A stretch of DNA of 64,000 nt from Leifsonia xyli (GTDB lineage: Bacteria; Actinomycetota; Actinomycetes; Actinomycetales; Microbacteriaceae), in contig CP014761.1 in the NCBI GenBank assembly GCA_001647635.1, forward strand, positions 1,054,001 through 1,118,000. Direction: 5' to 3'. Of the stretch, positions 18,064 to 27,109 are shown one piece after another. The position numbers and the translations under genes were made by a program. The notes beneath the pieces were generated by a model, which saw nothing but the letters and a program-made list of their open reading frames with translations, made no database searches and was not told the DNA's origin. Numbering within the stretch: the first letter of the stretch is position 1; every line of letters starts with the position of its first letter.

Positions 18064-19065
18064 TCAGAGCTGGTCGGGCTCCAGCCACTTCTCGGCGAGG
18101 TGGTCCGCGATCACGCGGCGGACGGTGCCCGACTTCGAGCGCAGCACGATCGACTCGGTCCGGATGATCGGACCCTTCCGCCGGACGCCCTCGACCAGAC
18201 CACCATCGGTCACGCCGGTCGCGACGAAGAACGTGTTGTCGCCCTGCACCAGATCGTCGACGGTCAGGATGGTGTCCATCTTCAGCCCCGCGGCGATGCC
18301 CCGGGCCCGCTCCTCGTCGTCACCGGGCGCGAGCATCCCCTGCATGAAGCCGCCCAGCGCCTTCACCGCAGCCGCCGTGATCACGCCCTCCGGGCTCCCA
18401 CCGACGCCGACGCACATGTCGATGCGCGACTCGTACCGGGCCGCGTTGATGCCGCCCGCGACGTCCCCGTCGAGCAGCAGCCGCGTCCCCGCGCCCGCCG
18501 CGCGGATCTCCTCGATCAGCCCCTCGTGCCGCGGCCGGTCCAGCACCGCGACCCGGATCTCGTTCACCGGCTTGCCGAGCGCCTTCGCCAGCGCGCGGAT
18601 GTTGTCCCCGATCGACTGCGACAGGTCCACCACGCCGTGCCCGGCCGGACCGGTCACGATCTTGTTCATCCGGAACACGCTCGACGCGTCCAGCATCGAC
18701 CCGCGATCAGAGACCGCGATCACCGACAGCGCATTCTGACGTCCGGCGGCCGTCAGCGAGGTGCCGTCGATCGGGTCCACCGCGATGTCCACCGCCGGCC
18801 CCCGGCCGTTCCCGACGTGCTCGCCGTTGAACAGCATGGGCGCGTTGTCCTTCTCGCCCTCGCCGATCACGATCACGCCGTCGAAGTTGACCGTCCCCAG
18901 GAACTTGCGCATCGCGTCCACCGCCGCACCGTCGGCCGCGTTCTTGTCGCCGCGCCCGATCCACGGCGTCGCCCGGATCGCCGCCGCCTCGGTCGCGCGC
19001 ACCAACTCCATGGCCAGGTTCCGGTCGGGATGCGTGAAGTGGGGAGCGCTGTCGGTGCTGGTCAT
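18064..19065 (-). CDS. glpX: class II fructose-1,6-bisphosphatase GlpX
   Basis: A 333-residue gluconeogenic enzyme that hydrolyses fructose 1,6-bisphosphate to fructose 6-phosphate with Mn or Mg. GlpX signatures are present: IGRGDKNAADGAAVDAMR near 37, VIGEGEKDNAPMLFNGE near 65, and the metal site VDPIDGTSLTAAG near 97; GVGGSPEGVITAAA follows. Start ATG 19065. In mycobacteria the same enzyme gene neighbours fum and a DUF4245 gene, both of which appear elsewhere in this window. Confidence 0.95.
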   Translation of the reverse strand: MTSTDSAPHFTHPDRNLAMELVRATEAAAIRATPWIGRGDKNAADGAAVDAMRKFLGTVNFDGVIVIGEGEKDNAPMLFNGEHVGNGRGPAVDIAVDPIDGTSLTAAGRQNALSVIAVSDRGSMLDASSVFRMNKIVTGPAGHGVVDLSQSIGDNIRALAKALGKPVNEIRVAVLDRPRHEGLIEEIRAAGAGTRLLLDGDVAGGINAARYESRIDMCVGVGGSPEGVITAAAVKALGGFMQGMLAPGDDEERARGIAAGLKMDTILTVDDLVQGDNTFFVATGVTDGGLVEGVRRKGPIIRTESIVLRSKSGTVRRVIADHLAEKWLEPDQL

Positions 19066-19199
19066 GATGGGTCCTCCCGGACGGATTCGTAGAAGTGACG
19101 GCGCCGGTACAGGAACGCCGTCGTCGTGGTCCGGGCACGCGCGGCGGTCCGGACGGTGCCAGTGTATCCGCCGCCCCGCGCGCCGTCAGGGGCGAGAGC

Positions 19200-19240
19200 G
19201 CGGTCTGCACGGACGTTCACGGAACGTTCGCGCAGACCGC
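19200..19240 (-). terminator. hairpin downstream of the acid-sugar kinase gene
   Basis: GCGGTCTGC (19200-19208) pairs with GCAGACCGC (19232-19240), and an inner stem ACGTTC/GAACGT (19213-19218 with 19222-19227) closes a 3-base loop. It lies 15 bases beyond the kinase stop and probably ends that operon, although no U-tract follows. Confidence 0.55.
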
Positions 19241-19254
19241 ACCCGGGACGCGAC

Positions 19255-20526
19255 TCAGGCCGCGCCGACGGTCTCCGGTACGAGCCCCACGGCGGACAGC
19301 GCCTCGGTGAGGGTGTCCGGTCCGCCGACGTTGCCCGGCACGACCACGTACGTGATCTCGCGGCCGTCGTGGGCGAGCATCCGCCACACGGACACGCCCG
19401 GCAACACCTGCCCCGCGACGTACGCCCAGGAGGCGCCGATCCCGGTCCGCGCCACCTCGGCGGAGGTGATGCCGCCCTTGGCGACCACGACGTCCACCCG
19501 CGGCAGCAGGTCCCGGACGGCCGTCGTCAGCGCGGTCATCACCTTCTCGCCGTGCGCGAGAGTGTTGTCGGACGCGGCGCGGACCCGTTCGCTGGTGACC
19601 ACCGCGAGCATCCCGTCGTCCAGCCGCGCGCGGGCGGCAGCAGCGGCCGCATGGCCTGCCGAAGCGGGGTCGGCGAACGCGGCGGCCGTGTCGATGACGG
19701 ACGGTTCACCCCATCCCTCCCGGACGCCCTCGAGCTGCGCGGTCGCGCCGCCGGTGTGCGAGCCGACCGCGAGCAGCGTCGGACGCGCCGACTGCACGAG
19801 TGGACGCGGCAGCAGCCCGGTGCTCTGCACCCCCGCGAGCGCCGCCGCGAGCGGGGCGGCCGAACGCACGACGAGCTGCGCGCCTGCCGCCCGCGCGATC
19901 CCGACGGCCTCCGCGATGCGCCGGATGTCGTCATCCGTGACCGCGTCGGGCAGCAGCACGCTCCCCGCGGGCGCAGCGCCGAACGCCGCCGCCAGCTCCG
20001 CCGCCGGACCGCGCACCACCGACAGCGGCACCGGTACGGCCTCCCGCGACGACTTCTCGCGCACGTACTCGGTGAGGACGCCGCTCGCGAACGGGAACAC
20101 CGGGTCGGCCGCGTACTCCGTGTCGTGCGCCGCGACGACCGCGTCGCCGATCCGCACCAGGTGCACCCCGTCGACCGTGGTCCGGCCTCCGTCCGGGAAG
20201 GCGGGCACGAAGAGCATGACCGCATCCGGCGACAAGAACACCTCGGTCTCGGCGAACACGTGCCCGCGCAGCGTGGAGTCGCCGCGCAGCACGAACTGAA
20301 CCTCCTGGCCGAGCCGGCGCGCCGCCTCCTCGGCGTCGCGCTTGACCCGCGAAACGAGCCGCACGGCCGCGTCCTCGTCGATCGCGCGGCTGTTCGTCTG
20401 CACGTAGACGCTGTCGTCCTGCCGCAGCGCCTCGGTGAGGAGGTCGGCGTCGCTCACGAGGAGGACGCGGACCCCGGTCGCCGACTGCGTGCCGGTGGGG
20501 TCGTCGTCGAGAACGACCGTCTTCAT
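19255..20526 (-). CDS. four-carbon acid sugar kinase family protein (DUF1537)
   Basis: A 423-residue kinase of the DUF1537 (OtnK/DtnK) family, which phosphorylates oxidised four-carbon sugar acids such as 3-oxo-tetronates or threonate with ATP. The N-terminal domain shows LDDDPTGTQ near residue 5 and VLRGDSTLRGH near 85, the typical substrate-domain motifs. The C-terminal nucleotide domain has VAVGSHTGG near 250 and VVAKGGITSAEVA near 345. The start codon overlaps the stop of the transporter gene (ATGA), implying coupled translation. The exact acid sugar is not readable. Last gene of the operon before a hairpin. Confidence 0.88.
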   Translation of the reverse strand: MKTVVLDDDPTGTQSATGVRVLLVSDADLLTEALRQDDSVYVQTNSRAIDEDAAVRLVSRVKRDAEEAARRLGQEVQFVLRGDSTLRGHVFAETEVFLSPDAVMLFVPAFPDGGRTTVDGVHLVRIGDAVVAAHDTEYAADPVFPFASGVLTEYVREKSSREAVPVPLSVVRGPAAELAAAFGAAPAGSVLLPDAVTDDDIRRIAEAVGIARAAGAQLVVRSAAPLAAALAGVQSTGLLPRPLVQSARPTLLAVGSHTGGATAQLEGVREGWGEPSVIDTAAAFADPASAGHAAAAAARARLDDGMLAVVTSERVRAASDNTLAHGEKVMTALTTAVRDLLPRVDVVVAKGGITSAEVARTGIGASWAYVAGQVLPGVSVWRMLAHDGREITYVVVPGNVGGPDTLTEALSAVGLVPETVGAA

Positions 20527-21848
20527 GCGCGGTCCTCGGCGATGACGCGCTCGACCTCGGCGCGCTCCTTCGGTCCCCAGGTCTCGCGGGTGACGAGGAC
20601 GCCGATCAGGCCGATCACGCCGACGGCGACGTAGATCCAGGCGACACCGCCCCAGCCCATCCCGATGGCCGCGGCCGTCGCGATGAAGGGGATGAAGCCC
20701 GACAGCGCGGCCGAGAACTGGTAGCCGAGCGAGGCGCCCGAGGTGCGGGTGTTCGTGCTGAACAGTTCGCTGAAGTAGGCGCCCTGCGTGCCGGCGAGCA
20801 TGTCGTGGATGATCGCGAGCCCGATCACATACACGAGCACGATGAATGCGGGGATGCCCGTATTGACCAGCAGGAACATCGGGAAGCCGAACGCGATGGT
20901 CGCGAGCGAGCCGATGAGGTACACCGTCTTGCGGCCGAACCGGTCGCTCAGCGCGCCGAAGATCACCGTGGTGAAGCATCCCAGCGCCGTCGCGATGATG
21001 AGGCCGGTCAGCGCGGTCTCGCGGGTCGCGATCTCGTTCGACGTGATGTACGAGATCAGGTAGGTGACGATGACGTAGAAGCCGCCGGTCTCGGCGAGGC
21101 GAAGGGCGATGACGCGGAGGACGGTGCGCCAGTCGTTGCGGAGGACGGTCAGGATCGGGTTCTTCACCAGCGTGCCGGCGGTCTTGGCCTCCTCGAACTC
21201 GGGGCTCTCCGACACCTTGAGGCGGATGATCAGGCCGGCGATGATCAGCACGGCGCTGAGCATGAACGGCAGACGCCAGGCCAGCTCGTTGCCGAGGCCG
21301 GCCGAGAGCAGGAACGCCACGTTGGCGAGGAAGACGCCGAGCGGCACGCCGACCTGCGGGATGGCGGCGAACTTGCCGCGCTTGCGCCACGGTGCGTGCT
21401 CGAACGTCATCAGGATGGCGCCGCCCCACTCGGCGCCGAACGCCAGGCCCTGCACGATGCGGATCGCAGTGAGCAGGAGCGGCGCCAGCAGCCCGACCTG
21501 CGCGTAGGTCGGCAGCAGGCCGATGAGGACCGTCGAGATGCCCATCACGAACAGCGCGCCGACGAGCACCGGCTTGCGGCCGTACTTGTCGCCGAGGAAG
21601 CCGCCGATGATGCCGCCGAGCGGACGCATCGCGAAGCCGATGCCGAAGGTGAGGAAGCCGAGCAGGACGCCGACCACCGGGTCCTCGCTCGGGAAGAAGT
21701 CCGTGCCGAAGTAGAGGGCGGCGGCGGTGCCGTAGGCGAGGAAGTCGTAGTTCTCGACGGTGGTGCCGACGGCGGAGCCGATGGCGACCTTCAGCTTGTC
21801 GGGCGAACCGTTGGCCGCCTGCTGCGAACGGGATGCTGTCATGGTCAT
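20523..21848 (-). CDS. MFS metabolite:H+ symporter (MHS family)
   Basis: A 441-residue, 12-helix permease. Family features are the early motif GGIIGGFLGDKYGRKPVLV near 77-95 and GLAFGAEWGGAILMTFEHAPWRKRGKF near 133-159, the latter typical of metabolite-proton symporters such as ShiA, KgtP and ProP. It would import a carboxylate-type substrate. Position between a FadR-type regulator and an acid-sugar kinase supports uptake of a sugar acid. Start ATG 21848. Confidence 0.9.
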   Translation of the reverse strand: MTMTASRSQQAANGSPDKLKVAIGSAVGTTVENYDFLAYGTAAALYFGTDFFPSEDPVVGVLLGFLTFGIGFAMRPLGGIIGGFLGDKYGRKPVLVGALFVMGISTVLIGLLPTYAQVGLLAPLLLTAIRIVQGLAFGAEWGGAILMTFEHAPWRKRGKFAAIPQVGVPLGVFLANVAFLLSAGLGNELAWRLPFMLSAVLIIAGLIIRLKVSESPEFEEAKTAGTLVKNPILTVLRNDWRTVLRVIALRLAETGGFYVIVTYLISYITSNEIATRETALTGLIIATALGCFTTVIFGALSDRFGRKTVYLIGSLATIAFGFPMFLLVNTGIPAFIVLVYVIGLAIIHDMLAGTQGAYFSELFSTNTRTSGASLGYQFSAALSGFIPFIATAAAIGMGWGGVAWIYVAVGVIGLIGVLVTRETWGPKERAEVERVIAEDRA

Positions 21849-21877
21849 TGCGGAGTGTCTCCCTTGATACTCGTTTC

Positions 21878-21902
21878 GAGCCGGGAGACCGTCTCCCGGC
21901 TC
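21878..21902. promoter_or_regulatory. 25-bp palindrome between regulator and transporter genes
   Basis: GAGCCGGGAGAC and GTCTCCCGGCTC form a 12-bp perfect inverted repeat around one base. It touches the stop codon of the GntR gene and ends 30 bases before the transporter start. No T-run follows on the transcribed strand, so it could be a weak terminator that tunes expression, an mRNA processing structure, or a protein site. It does not resemble the GGTC-n-GACC operator. Confidence 0.5.
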
Positions 21903-22642
21903 TAGCCGGTCGGGGCGGTGACCCCGCCGACGTTGCCGATGGCGTAGAAGCTTTCGATGTGTTCGCGAACCAGGCGGACGGCCTGATCCGGGTCGTGCTG
22001 TTCGATGGCGGCGAGGATGCCGCGGTGCTCCGCCCGGACGGTCTTGGCCGTCTCCCGCCAGTCGTCGAGGCGTTCGTAGGCCTCGATCATCTGGCGGTTG
22101 ATGGCGATCCGCAGGGACTGCATCAGGTGGGCGGTGAGGGCGTTCCCGGTGGACTCCGCGATCGTCACGTGGAAGGCGGTGTCCAGCCGGTTGAACTCGC
22201 GTGCGTCGATGGAGGGGTCCTCCATGGCGTCGAGGATGCCGGCGAGCGCGGCGTGGTCGTCATCCGTCGCTCGATGGGCCGCCTCCGAACACGACCACGA
22301 CTCGAGCGCGATGCGCGTGTCGAGCACGTCGGTCTGGCTGAAGTGCCCGAGCGCCAGCTGGAGCTTGAGCAGGTTGACGAACCCGGGTCCGGGCGTCCCG
22401 ACGAGGACCGCTCCCCCCTCTCCGCCGCGGCGGATGTCCACCACGCCGAGCGCCTCCAGCACCCGCAGGCTCTCCCGCAGCGACGGCCGGCTGACGCCGA
22501 GCGAGATCGCGAGGTCCCGTTCGCTCGGCAGGTGGTCGCCCGCCTTCAGCCTGCCGTCGAGGATGCGCTCCTCGATCTGCGCCATGACCTGCTCGTAGGT
22601 GCGGACCCGCTGAACGGGCTCCCACGCCGTGCCCTCCGACAT
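21902..22642 (-). CDS. GntR/FadR family transcriptional regulator (FCD domain)
   Basis: A 246-residue repressor-type protein. The winged helix-turn-helix occupies about residues 12-80 (QIEERILDGRLKAGDHLPSE then SLGVSRPSLRESLRVLE). An all-helical FCD effector domain covers about 95-235, with Asp and His residues (DTAFHVTIAES, RAEHRGILAAIE) that bind metal and carboxylate ligands in this family. It is embedded in an acid-sugar operon, so a sugar-acid inducer is expected. A GGTC-n-GACC palindrome overlaps its -35 box, suggesting autoregulation. Confidence 0.9.
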   Translation of the reverse strand: MSEGTAWEPVQRVRTYEQVMAQIEERILDGRLKAGDHLPSERDLAISLGVSRPSLRESLRVLEALGVVDIRRGGEGGAVLVGTPGPGFVNLLKLQLALGHFSQTDVLDTRIALESWSCSEAAHRATDDDHAALAGILDAMEDPSIDAREFNRLDTAFHVTIAESTGNALTAHLMQSLRIAINRQMIEAYERLDDWRETAKTVRAEHRGILAAIEQHDPDQAVRLVREHIESFYAIGNVGGVTAPTG

Positions 22643-22725
22643 CGCTTCTCCCCTCGTTCGGGTCCTGGACCTCCATGAAGGCCCGGGTCGCCCCGGCGCT
22701 CGAAGCGCCGCTCCCGGTGAGAAGC

Positions 22726-22753
22726 AGTCTAGTTTTCATGAGCACCGAGGTCA
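22726..22753 (-). promoter_or_regulatory. predicted promoter of the GntR gene
   Basis: On the minus strand, TGACCT (22753-22748) and TAGACT (22731-22726) are spaced by 16 bases. The -35 hexamer lies inside the operator-like sequence at 22747-22761, as expected for negative autoregulation. Confidence 0.45.
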
Positions 22754-22761
22754 GACCATCA
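22747..22761. promoter_or_regulatory. FadR-type operator half-palindrome upstream of the GntR gene
   Basis: GAGGTCAGACCATCA contains the GGTC-n-GACC core and an intact right arm GACCATCA identical to the perfect site at 24148-24164; the left arm is degenerate. It overlaps the stop of the oxidoreductase gene and the -35 box of the regulator. Confidence 0.5.
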
Positions 22762-24117
22762 GGCCGCGGCGAGGGACTCGCGGCGGAACTCGTCCTCCAG
22801 CTCGCGGCGCACCTGGACGGCGAGCAGCGACTCGTCCGCGTCCACGTCGTCCCACGAGACCATGCGGTCCTTCGGGACGTCGCGGATGAGCTTTGCGCCG
22901 TGCGCCAGCCCCAGCGGAAGAGCGTTGTGGTCGAGCGACACCGCGGCCGGGGCGAGCTTGCCGAAGACCGTGTAACCGCCTTCGCCATCGAGCGTGTCGC
23001 CCGCGCGGAGGTCCTTCTTCGCCGTGGTGACGACGTCGCCCCGGAAGCCGGTCGGCGAGCCGGTGGCCTCGTTGCGGAGGACCGCCGCCGCGATGGACAC
23101 CCCGAGCTCGAGCCCGATCATGTGATACGGACGGTACAGCTCGCCGAAACGGCCCGACGGGTCGGTCTGGACGCCGTACTCGGCGAAGCACTGCACCGCG
23201 TAGTCGGTGCGCGCCTCGAACGTGACGTAGACGCCCCAGCGCAGGTCGCGGTACACGTCGCTGCCGTCGCGGTTGAGGCTGGAGACGATCTCCACGGTCC
23301 CCGAGCGGCTGAGCGTGCCGCCGTTCGCCTTCGGGATGATCAGCGTCGACAGCTCGTCGACACCGGCCGGCGTGAAGTTGAGGCCCTCGTCCTGCGGGAT
23401 GAGGCCGGTTCCGTTGGCGACGGCCGCCATCTCGATGGCCGACTTGGTGCCGTCCAGGAACGAGTTGAACATCTTCGGGTTGTAGTCGCCCGAGGCCAGC
23501 TGCTCGTCGGTGAAGCCGTAGTAGTTCCAGACCGTGTCCGGCGTGGAGTAGTTGTACTCCGGAAGGTACTTGGTGCCCTTGCCCGCGGCGACGACGTCGA
23601 AGCCGACGGTGCGCGCCCAGTCGACCATCTCGCAGATCAGCGCCGGCTGGTCGCCGTACGCCATCGAGTAGACGACGCCGGCGGCCTGCGCGCGGCGCTG
23701 GAGGATGGGGCCCACCATGCAGTCCGCCTCGACGTTGACCATGATGACGTGCTTGCCATTGTCGATGGCGGTGAGCGCGTGATAGGTGCCGATGATCGGG
23801 TTGCCGGTGATCTCCAGGACGACCTCGATCTCCGGGCGGCGCAGCAGGTCGTCCGCGCTCTCGGTGACGAAGGTCTTGCCGGTCCGCAGGGCGTCGTCGA
23901 AGCCGGTGGCCGCGTAACGCTCGGCCGGCCATCCGGTGCGGTCCAGGGCCGCCTTCGCCTTGGGGACGTTGATGTCGGCGACGGCGACCACATGGAAGCC
24001 GGGGCTGTTCGCGGCCTGCGTGAGGAACATCGACGAGAACTTGCCCGCACCGATGACGCCGACGCGGATCGGTCCCGCCTCCTCGGTGCGCTTCTGCAGC
24101 AGCGAGTGCAGATTCAT
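22759..24117 (-). CDS. SAF-domain NAD(P)-dependent oxidoreductase
   Basis: A 452-residue cytosolic protein. The N-terminus is a homoserine dehydrogenase-like Rossmann fold with GVIGAGKFSSM near residue 19 and VVAVADI near 45. The middle contains EITGNPIIGTYHAL and HVIMVNVEADCMVGP. The C-terminal ~80 residues form a SAF-like domain (LRAGDTLDGEGGYTVFGKLAP). Such proteins occur with DUF1537 kinases in acid-sugar pathways, where they probably oxidise the substrate before phosphorylation. Start ATG 24117 has AGGAG upstream. First gene of the operon; an ideal operator lies 30 bases upstream of its start. Confidence 0.8.
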   Translation of the reverse strand: MNLHSLLQKRTEEAGPIRVGVIGAGKFSSMFLTQAANSPGFHVVAVADINVPKAKAALDRTGWPAERYAATGFDDALRTGKTFVTESADDLLRRPEIEVVLEITGNPIIGTYHALTAIDNGKHVIMVNVEADCMVGPILQRRAQAAGVVYSMAYGDQPALICEMVDWARTVGFDVVAAGKGTKYLPEYNYSTPDTVWNYYGFTDEQLASGDYNPKMFNSFLDGTKSAIEMAAVANGTGLIPQDEGLNFTPAGVDELSTLIIPKANGGTLSRSGTVEIVSSLNRDGSDVYRDLRWGVYVTFEARTDYAVQCFAEYGVQTDPSGRFGELYRPYHMIGLELGVSIAAAVLRNEATGSPTGFRGDVVTTAKKDLRAGDTLDGEGGYTVFGKLAPAAVSLDHNALPLGLAHGAKLIRDVPKDRMVSWDDVDADESLLAVQVRRELEDEFRRESLAAA

Positions 24118-24147
24118 GTGCCTACTCCTTTGTGGGTGGATCTGGGG

Positions 24148-24164
24148 TGATGGTCTGACCATCA
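24148..24164. promoter_or_regulatory. perfect FadR/GntR-type operator
   Basis: TGATGGTCTGACCATCA has 8-bp arms around one base and fits the T-G-G-T-n-n-G-A-C-C-A style of FadR, PdhR and LldR sites. It lies between the predicted -10 box and the start codon of the oxidoreductase gene, a position suited to blocking transcription. The GntR gene two genes downstream is the probable binder. Confidence 0.65.
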
Positions 24165-24175
24165 ATCCTTTGACC

Positions 24176-24204
24176 ATGATGAGGGGGCCGGGTCCGGATG
24201 TCAA
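24176..24204 (-). promoter_or_regulatory. predicted promoter of the acid-sugar operon
   Basis: Minus strand: a consensus TTGACA (24204-24199), a 17-base spacer, then CATCAT (24181-24176, 4 of 6 matches to TATAAT). Transcription would begin close to the operator at 24148-24164. Confidence 0.55.
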
Positions 24205-24213
24205 GCGCCTCGG

Positions 24214-24219
24214 TATGAT
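24214..24219 (+). promoter_or_regulatory. -10 box of the fba promoter
   Basis: TATGAT lies 38 bases before the fba start codon, with AAGGAG as ribosome-binding site just before ATG 24257. No convincing -35 hexamer is seen. It is divergent from, and only 10 bases from, the -35 of the acid-sugar promoter. Confidence 0.4.
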
Positions 24220-24256
24220 GAGGGCGTTCGACACCCCGATCCTTCAAGGAGCTGCA

Positions 24257-25285
<1,029 letters not shown>

Positions 25286-25353
25286 TCGCGCCGGGCGGCG
25301 GGATACGCACAGCACCCGCCGCCCGCACCAGCAGGATCGAGGAGGCAGCGGGC

Positions 25354-25992
25354 ATGACCGACCAGGAGCCGCGGCCGGACGAACGGCCACGTCCGCAGTT
25401 CGGGGAGCTCGCGCCCCCCGGCTGGGTCTGGCACCCCCCGGCGGATGCCGACCGCCTCGACACGTCGCGGCCGCTGGAGCGCGAGGACGACGCCGTCACT
25501 CCGCCGCCACCGGCCGGCGCTCCCTACCCGGGCGCGAGACCGCCGTATCCCGGCGCGCCCTACCCGTCGACGGGCGAGCGCGCGCGAGCCGGCCAACCGG
25601 CCCCGACGTGGAACCTGACGCTCACCGTCCTGCTCGCCGTCTTCGGCTTCTTCGGGATGCTGTACTCGATCGCGACGCTCCAGGCCATCCCGGCCTCGAT
25701 GCAGCTGCTGCACAGCACGAACGGCCTCGGCGACTACACGCCGGCGCCGGTCGTCGGCACGCTGGTGCTCGTCGGATCGATCCTGATGGGAGTGATCTGG
25801 GCGGGGTCCGCGGGGCTCGCGGCATGGCTGCTCGTCAAGCGACGGCTGGCGTTCTGGGTGCCGCTCGTCGCGGGGATCGTCGCGATGGTGGTCCTGCTGA
25901 TCTTCGCCGGCGCGGTGCTCGCGACCGATCCGGTGCTGCTCGAGTTCTACTCGGGAACCTCGGGCGGCACGACGCCGACCCGGACGCCGTAG
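25354..25992 (+). CDS. DUF6264-like membrane protein with Pro-rich N-terminus
   Basis: A 212-residue protein starting at ATG 25354 after GAGGAGG. The first ~90 residues are hydrophilic and Pro-rich (repeats of PYPGA/YPSTG). Three hydrophobic segments follow near residues 90-112, 132-158 and 165-190, ending in a short exposed tail. The layout resembles the DUF6264 family of Microbacteriaceae; the assignment is tentative and no function is known. Confidence 0.65.
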   Translation: MTDQEPRPDERPRPQFGELAPPGWVWHPPADADRLDTSRPLEREDDAVTPPPPAGAPYPGARPPYPGAPYPSTGERARAGQPAPTWNLTLTVLLAVFGFFGMLYSIATLQAIPASMQLLHSTNGLGDYTPAPVVGTLVLVGSILMGVIWAGSAGLAAWLLVKRRLAFWVPLVAGIVAMVVLLIFAGAVLATDPVLLEFYSGTSGGTTPTRTP

Positions 25993-26004
25993 CACCCAGG
26001 CCGG

Positions 26005-27063
26005 TCAGTGGCCGCGGCCGCCGAGCGCCCGTGCGTCCTGCTTGCCCGTGATGTCCTTGCGGAGCTCCTTCGGCAGCGAGAACATGAGGTCCTCCTCCGC
26101 CGTCTTGACCTCCTCGACGTCGGCGTAACCGGCGCCGGCGAGGTCGTCAAGCACCTCCTGCACCAACACCTCCGGCACGGACGCGCCGCTCGTCACGCCG
26201 ATCGAGGAGACGCCGTCGAGCCACTCCTGCTTGATCTCGCTCGCGTAGTCGACGCGGTAGGCGGCCTTCGCGCCGTACTCCAGCGCGACCTCCACCAGGC
26301 GGACCGAGTTGGAGGAGTTGGCCGAGCCGACCACGATGACCAGCTCCGCCTGCTCGGCGACCTTCTTGATCGCGACCTGGCGGTTCTGGGTGGCGTAGCA
26401 GATGTCGTCGCTGGGCGGGTCCTGCAGGTTCGGGAAGCGCTCGCGCAGACGGCGCACCGTCTCCATCGTCTCGTCGACCGAGAGCGTGGTCTGGGAGAGC
26501 CAGACGACGCGGTCCGGGTCTTTCACGACGATGGAGTCGACGTCGTCGGGCCCGTTCACCAGCGTGACATGGTCGGGCGCCTCGCCCGCCGTGCCCTCGA
26601 CCTCCTCGTGCCCGGCGTGGCCGATGAGCAGGATCTCGCGGTCGTCCCGCGCGAACCGCACGGCCTCGCGGTGCACCTTGGTGACCAGCGGGCAGGTGGC
26701 GTCGATCGCGCGGAGCCCCCGGGCGGCGGCGGCGTTCACGACGGCCGGCGAGACGCCGTGCGCCGAGAAGACCACGTGTGCGCCCTCGGGGACCTCGTCG
26801 ACCTCGTCGACGAAGATGGCGCCCTGCTGCTCCAGCTCGGACACGACGTGCACGTTGTGGACGATCTGCTTGCGCACGTAGACAGGCGAACCGTAGAGGT
26901 CCAGCGCCTTCTCGACGGCGACCACGGCGCGGTCGACACCGGCGCAGTAGCCGCGGGGTGCGGCCAGCAGGACCTTCTTGTGTCCGACGACCGGGTTATC
27001 CTGAAGCCGTCGCCTCGCGCCGGGAATCCGCGGCATCGGGAGGCTGATGGTTGCGTCGCTCAC
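26005..27063 (-). CDS. ispH: 4-hydroxy-3-methylbut-2-enyl diphosphate reductase IspH
   Basis: The last enzyme of the MEP isoprenoid pathway, reducing HMBPP to IPP and DMAPP with a 4Fe-4S cluster. The three cluster cysteines are in [13 protein letters not shown] (Cys40), [13 protein letters not shown] and [16 protein letters not shown] and TSGASVPE motifs are also present. The protein is 352 residues from GTG 27063, with Met at MPRIPG an alternative start. Divergent from xseA, with 46 bases between the starts. Confidence 0.95.
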   Translation of the reverse strand: MSDATISLPMPRIPGARRRLQDNPVVGHKKVLLAAPRGYCAGVDRAVVAVEKALDLYGSPVYVRKQIVHNVHVVSELEQQGAIFVDEVDEVPEGAHVVFSAHGVSPAVVNAAAARGLRAIDATCPLVTKVHREAVRFARDDREILLIGHAGHEEVEGTAGEAPDHVTLVNGPDDVDSIVVKDPDRVVWLSQTTLSVDETMETVRRLRERFPNLQDPPSDDICYATQNRQVAIKKVAEQAELVIVVGSANSSNSVRLVEVALEYGAKAAYRVDYASEIKQEWLDGVSSIGVTSGASVPEVLVQEVLDDLAGAGYADVEEVKTAEEDLMFSLPKELRKDITGKQDARALGGRGH

Positions 27064-27109
27064 CCTTCGATCCTACGTGAGCACGCTGGACACGGAATGG
27101 GAGGGGTCG

